NCBI GenBank assembly: GCA_026398575.1
Contig: JAPLSP010000511.1
Location: 1 to 7,664, forward strand
Reading direction: 5' to 3'
DNA from: Candidatus Sumerlaeota bacterium
Lineage (GTDB): Bacteria > Sumerlaeota > Sumerlaeia > JADFCT01
DNA length: 7,664 nt
Made by a program: the position numbers and the translations under genes
The notes under the pieces: generated by a model
Database searches by the model: none
Seen by the model: only the letters and a program-made list of their open reading frames with translations
Told to the model about the DNA's origin: nothing
Part shown: positions 5,572 through 7,664 of the stretch, in pieces
Layout of the letters: each line of letters opens with the position of its first letter
How positions within the stretch are numbered: the stretch's first letter is position 1

Positions 5572-6252
5572 TTATTCGATCCCCAAGGACTTCAACAATT
5601 GCGGCATGATGATTTTCTCGCATCCCAGTGTGTTGGGATGGATGCCGTCGGGGACATATTTGTTGAACGTGTCGGGATCGTCTTTCAGGATTTTTTGCCA
5701 ATTGGGGTAGTGGTCAATTAAAAGCAGGCTGCGGTCCTTCGCAACCTTCCGGTACATTTCATAGTAGTCCTCGATCTTGGGGCGGCGCTCCAGGTGTTCG
5801 CGGATGGGTGGATTCATCGTCATCAGGATGATCTCGCACTGCGGGCGCGCCTTCTTGATGCGGTCAATCATGTTCTCCAGATTCTTGCGTGCGTCTTCCG
5901 GCGAAGTTTTGTATTGCAGGAAGGCGTCGTTGATGGCGAACTCGATGATGACGGCGTCGGGCGTCTTCTCGATGACGCGCTTGTCCAGATTATCCACGCC
6001 TCACTTGGACCACATCCCGCCCTGGGCGCTGTTGATGACTTTTGCCTTGCCGGGGAATTTCCCGTTCAGCGCCGCCTGCAATTGCTTCACCCATGCGCCG
6101 CCTTGCGTCAGGCTTGTGCCGTAGGTGATGATGGTTTGCGAAGTGCCCTTTTCGAGATTTGCCACGAAAACACTTTTTTCAGCGGCGCCAATTGTCGCGC
6201 TGAAGACTGCAAACATGGCGGATAATGTAAGGGTTAAGTAGCAGCAGCGCAT
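5572..6252 (-). pseudogene. Secreted SGNH/GDSL-family hydrolase interrupted by one in-frame TGA
   Basis: Reading through a single TGA (6001-6003) gives 226 codons of continuous SGNH-hydrolase sequence in one frame. Block I is YGTSLT (catalytic Ser47 in GTS instead of GDS), the block III Asn is in FAINDA (N108), and block V is DGIH (D202, H205). Residues 1-24 form a signal peptide (hydrophobic core YLTLTLSAMFAVFSA, probable cleavage after IGAA), so the product would be exported. Such enzymes deacetylate or deacylate carbohydrates and lipids. The ATG at 6252 has AAGGAAG four bases upstream and is preferred over an ATG at 6291. The TGA falls at codon 84 after GGMWSK, where as I recall relatives usually carry Trp (GGMxSKWG), so a TGG-to-TGA change is the simplest reading. 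The catalytic Ser lies before the stop and Asn, Asp and His after it, so neither half would work alone. A sequencing error is possible. The stop is TAA. Confidence 0.75.
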
Positions 6253-6279
6253 ATTGCTTCCTTTCCTGCTGAGTAATAT

Positions 6280-6322
6280 TTCGATCAACAAATATGATCG
6301 CGATCATAAATTTGTGATCGAA
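6280..6322. promoter_or_regulatory. Symmetric dyad with four GATC sites, candidate operator of the SGNH gene
   Basis: A 16-bp perfect palindrome, TATGATCGCGATCATA (6293-6308), is flanked by inverted half-sites TTCGATCA (6280-6287) and TGATCGAA (6315-6322). The arms match over almost their whole length with one-base offsets in the AT-rich linkers. GATC occurs four times in 37 bp. It starts 12 bp after the ftsK stop and ends 27 bp before the SGNH ATG. Position and symmetry suit a repressor or activator site; a post-ftsK hairpin is possible, but no T-run follows. Confidence 0.5.
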
Positions 6323-6333
6323 TTTGAATACCT

Positions 6334-7664
6334 CTAAGAATTCAGCTCTCCATTGCCGCCGCGACCGCCGATTTGCAGGCGCGATTCGTATTGCTCGATG
6401 AGGTTCAGGTAGCGGATGGGATCCACGATGATGTCGCGCGGTTTGCTGCCTTTGTGTTCGCCGACGATGCCCGACTCCTGCAGCATGTCCATCAGGCGCC
6501 CGGATCGCGCGAAGCCGACTTTCAGGCGGCGCTGAATGAGCGAGACGGAGGCGGAGCGATTTTGCATGATCAGTTTGGACGCGGCCCGAAACAGGTCATC
6601 CTTCATATATTCCATCCAGATTTCTTCCGGCTTCATCGGCGTGCCGTCGGGATGGGTCATCTGTCCCATGACTTCCCAATTGGCGCCGTCGCGCGTGCCT
6701 GAGGACGAAGCGGCTTCCGCCTCAGCTTCCATTTCCATGGACGCTTCCATGCGTTCCTTTTCCAGCTCGCTCGGCGCCTTGAAGTCCTGCATGACATAGA
6801 TCGCGCGCTGCTGGTTGCGGATGAAATCCGTCAGCATCTCGACTTCCTTGTCCGAGACGAAACACCCCTGCAGGCGTTCGGGGCGCGGGCTGCGGACGGA
6901 CATATAGAGCATGTCGCCCTTGCCCAGCAGCGTCTCGGCGCCTTTTGTGTCGAGGATGGTGCGCGAGTCCACATTCGATGAAACGCGGAAGGCGATGCGC
7001 ACGGGGAAGTTGGCCTTGATGATGCCGGTGATGACGTTGACCGACGGGCGCTGCGTGGCCAGGATCAGATGGATGCCGACGGCGCGCGCCATTTGGGCCA
7101 GGTGGATGACGGCGTCTTCGACTTCGTTGCGCGCCACCATCATCAAGTCCGCCAACTCGTCAATGATCACCACGATGCGCGGCATGGGCTGCAAGTTATG
7201 GCCGATCAATTTTTTGCTGTAGTTCTTCGGATCGAACATGGTGTTGAAGCCGTCAATGTTGCGCACGTTGAAATCGGCCAGCATCTTGTAGCGCTCCTCC
7301 ATCTGCTCGACCAGCCAGTTCAGCGCGCCGGCGGCCTTGCGCGGATCGTTGACGACCGGCGACAGCAGATGCGGGATGTCCTGATAGACGTTCAACTCGA
7401 CGCGCTTGGGGTCCACCATGATGAACTTCAGCTTGTCCGGCGCGAACCGCATCAGGAACGAGCAGATGATCGCGTTGAGGCATACGGACTTGCCCGATCC
7501 CGTCGTACCGGCGATCAGCAGGTGCGGCATTTCCACCAGATCGGCCACCATCGCCTGGCCCGAGATCATCTTGCCAAGGCAGCAGGGCAGATGCCGGCGG
7601 CTGTTGCGGAATTCCTCGGACTCCAGGATTTCGCGCAGAAAAACGGGCGTTGGCTTTGCGTTCG
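6334..7664 (-). CDS. ftsK: DNA translocase FtsK/SpoIIIE, C-terminal part (5' end outside window)
   Basis: The frame is open to the window edge, giving the last 442 residues. The upstream codons (VFLREILESEEF, then LGKMISGQAMVADL) are normal FtsK sequence, so the Met at 7569 is not the start. The motor contains Walker A GTTGSGKS (7486-7509), DPKRVELNVYQDIPHLL, Walker B RIVVIIDELADL, and ILATQRPSVNVITG with the RVSSNVDSRTILD sensor region. The C-terminal gamma winged helix (about 60 residues, from LFRAASKLIMQNRSASVSLI to GSKPRDIIVDP) reads polar DNA motifs and, in known systems, activates XerCD at dif. Between motor and gamma lies a Met/Glu/Ala-rich linker of about 50 residues (EASMEMEAEAEAASSS and following), longer than in E. 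coli. It is a division-site, membrane-anchored hexamer; the membrane segments would be outside the window. The stop is TAG. Confidence 0.95.
   Translation of the reverse strand, partial: NAKPTPVFLREILESEEFRNSRRHLPCCLGKMISGQAMVADLVEMPHLLIAGTTGSGKSVCLNAIICSFLMRFAPDKLKFIMVDPKRVELNVYQDIPHLLSPVVNDPRKAAGALNWLVEQMEERYKMLADFNVRNIDGFNTMFDPKNYSKKLIGHNLQPMPRIVVIIDELADLMMVARNEVEDAVIHLAQMARAVGIHLILATQRPSVNVITGIIKANFPVRIAFRVSSNVDSRTILDTKGAETLLGKGDMLYMSVRSPRPERLQGCFVSDKEVEMLTDFIRNQQRAIYVMQDFKAPSELEKERMEASMEMEAEAEAASSSGTRDGANWEVMGQMTHPDGTPMKPEEIWMEYMKDDLFRAASKLIMQNRSASVSLIQRRLKVGFARSGRLMDMLQESGIVGEHKGSKPRDIIVDPIRYLNLIEQYESRLQIGGRGGNGELNS

Noticed and set aside
6001..6003. Selenocysteine or code change at the TGA
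   Set aside because: The site is not a catalytic Cys/Sec position of SGNH enzymes, no SECIS-like hairpin was recognised directly after it, and other genes use TGA as a stop with none internally.
7253..7569. Start of FtsK at the Met at 7569, or a separate 76-codon frame
   Set aside because: The frame stays open to the window edge with conserved FtsK residues upstream of 7569; the 76-codon frame is a shadow.

Overview
The window looks like a chromosomal segment from an uncultured or environmental bacterium of moderately high GC. The phylum cannot be fixed from sequence alone. Long perfect hairpins in the spacers, a sugar/FAD oxidoreductase next to a radical SAM protein, a nucleotidyltransferase/small-protein pair and a secreted SGNH hydrolase are all common in PVC-group and related candidate phyla; this is an impression, not a placement. 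The standard code appears to be in use: the long reading frames contain no internal TGA, and TAG, TGA and TAA all serve as stops. Five of the eight genes end in TAG.

Every gene I can support lies on the minus strand, so transcription runs from high to low coordinates. In that order: (1) the C-terminal part of an FtsK/SpoIIIE DNA translocase, cut by the window edge (6334-7664); (2) a spacer with a strongly symmetric dyad carrying four GATC sites; (3) a secreted SGNH-type hydrolase interrupted by one in-frame TGA (5572-6252); (4) a spacer of about 550 bp with a 22-bp perfect palindrome and a 27-bp-stem hairpin side by side; (5) an ion-channel gene and an FHA-domain gene that look translationally coupled (4401-5021 and 3957-4391); (6) a small ORF and an MNT-fold nucleotidyltransferase overlapping by 47 bp (3640-3849 and 3231-3686), resembling a toxin-antitoxin-style module; (7) a radical SAM protein with an N-terminal B12-binding-like domain (1707-3194); (8) a spacer with a 41-bp perfect inverted repeat (1527-1631); (9) an FAD-dependent oxidoreductase of the UDP-galactopyranose mutase/protoporphyrinogen oxidase-like group (25-1473).

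The two end blocks have readable themes. FtsK is a housekeeping division protein. The oxidoreductase and radical SAM pair suggest surface-polysaccharide or other specialised biosynthesis. The middle is accessory in character: a channel paired with a phosphopeptide-reading domain, a mobile-style nucleotidyltransferase module, and several palindromic elements in the spacers. I see no CRISPR array, transposase, tRNA or rRNA. The best candidates for something unusual are the channel-FHA coupled pair, the overlapping nucleotidyltransferase module, and the hairpin elements if they prove to be dispersed repeats.
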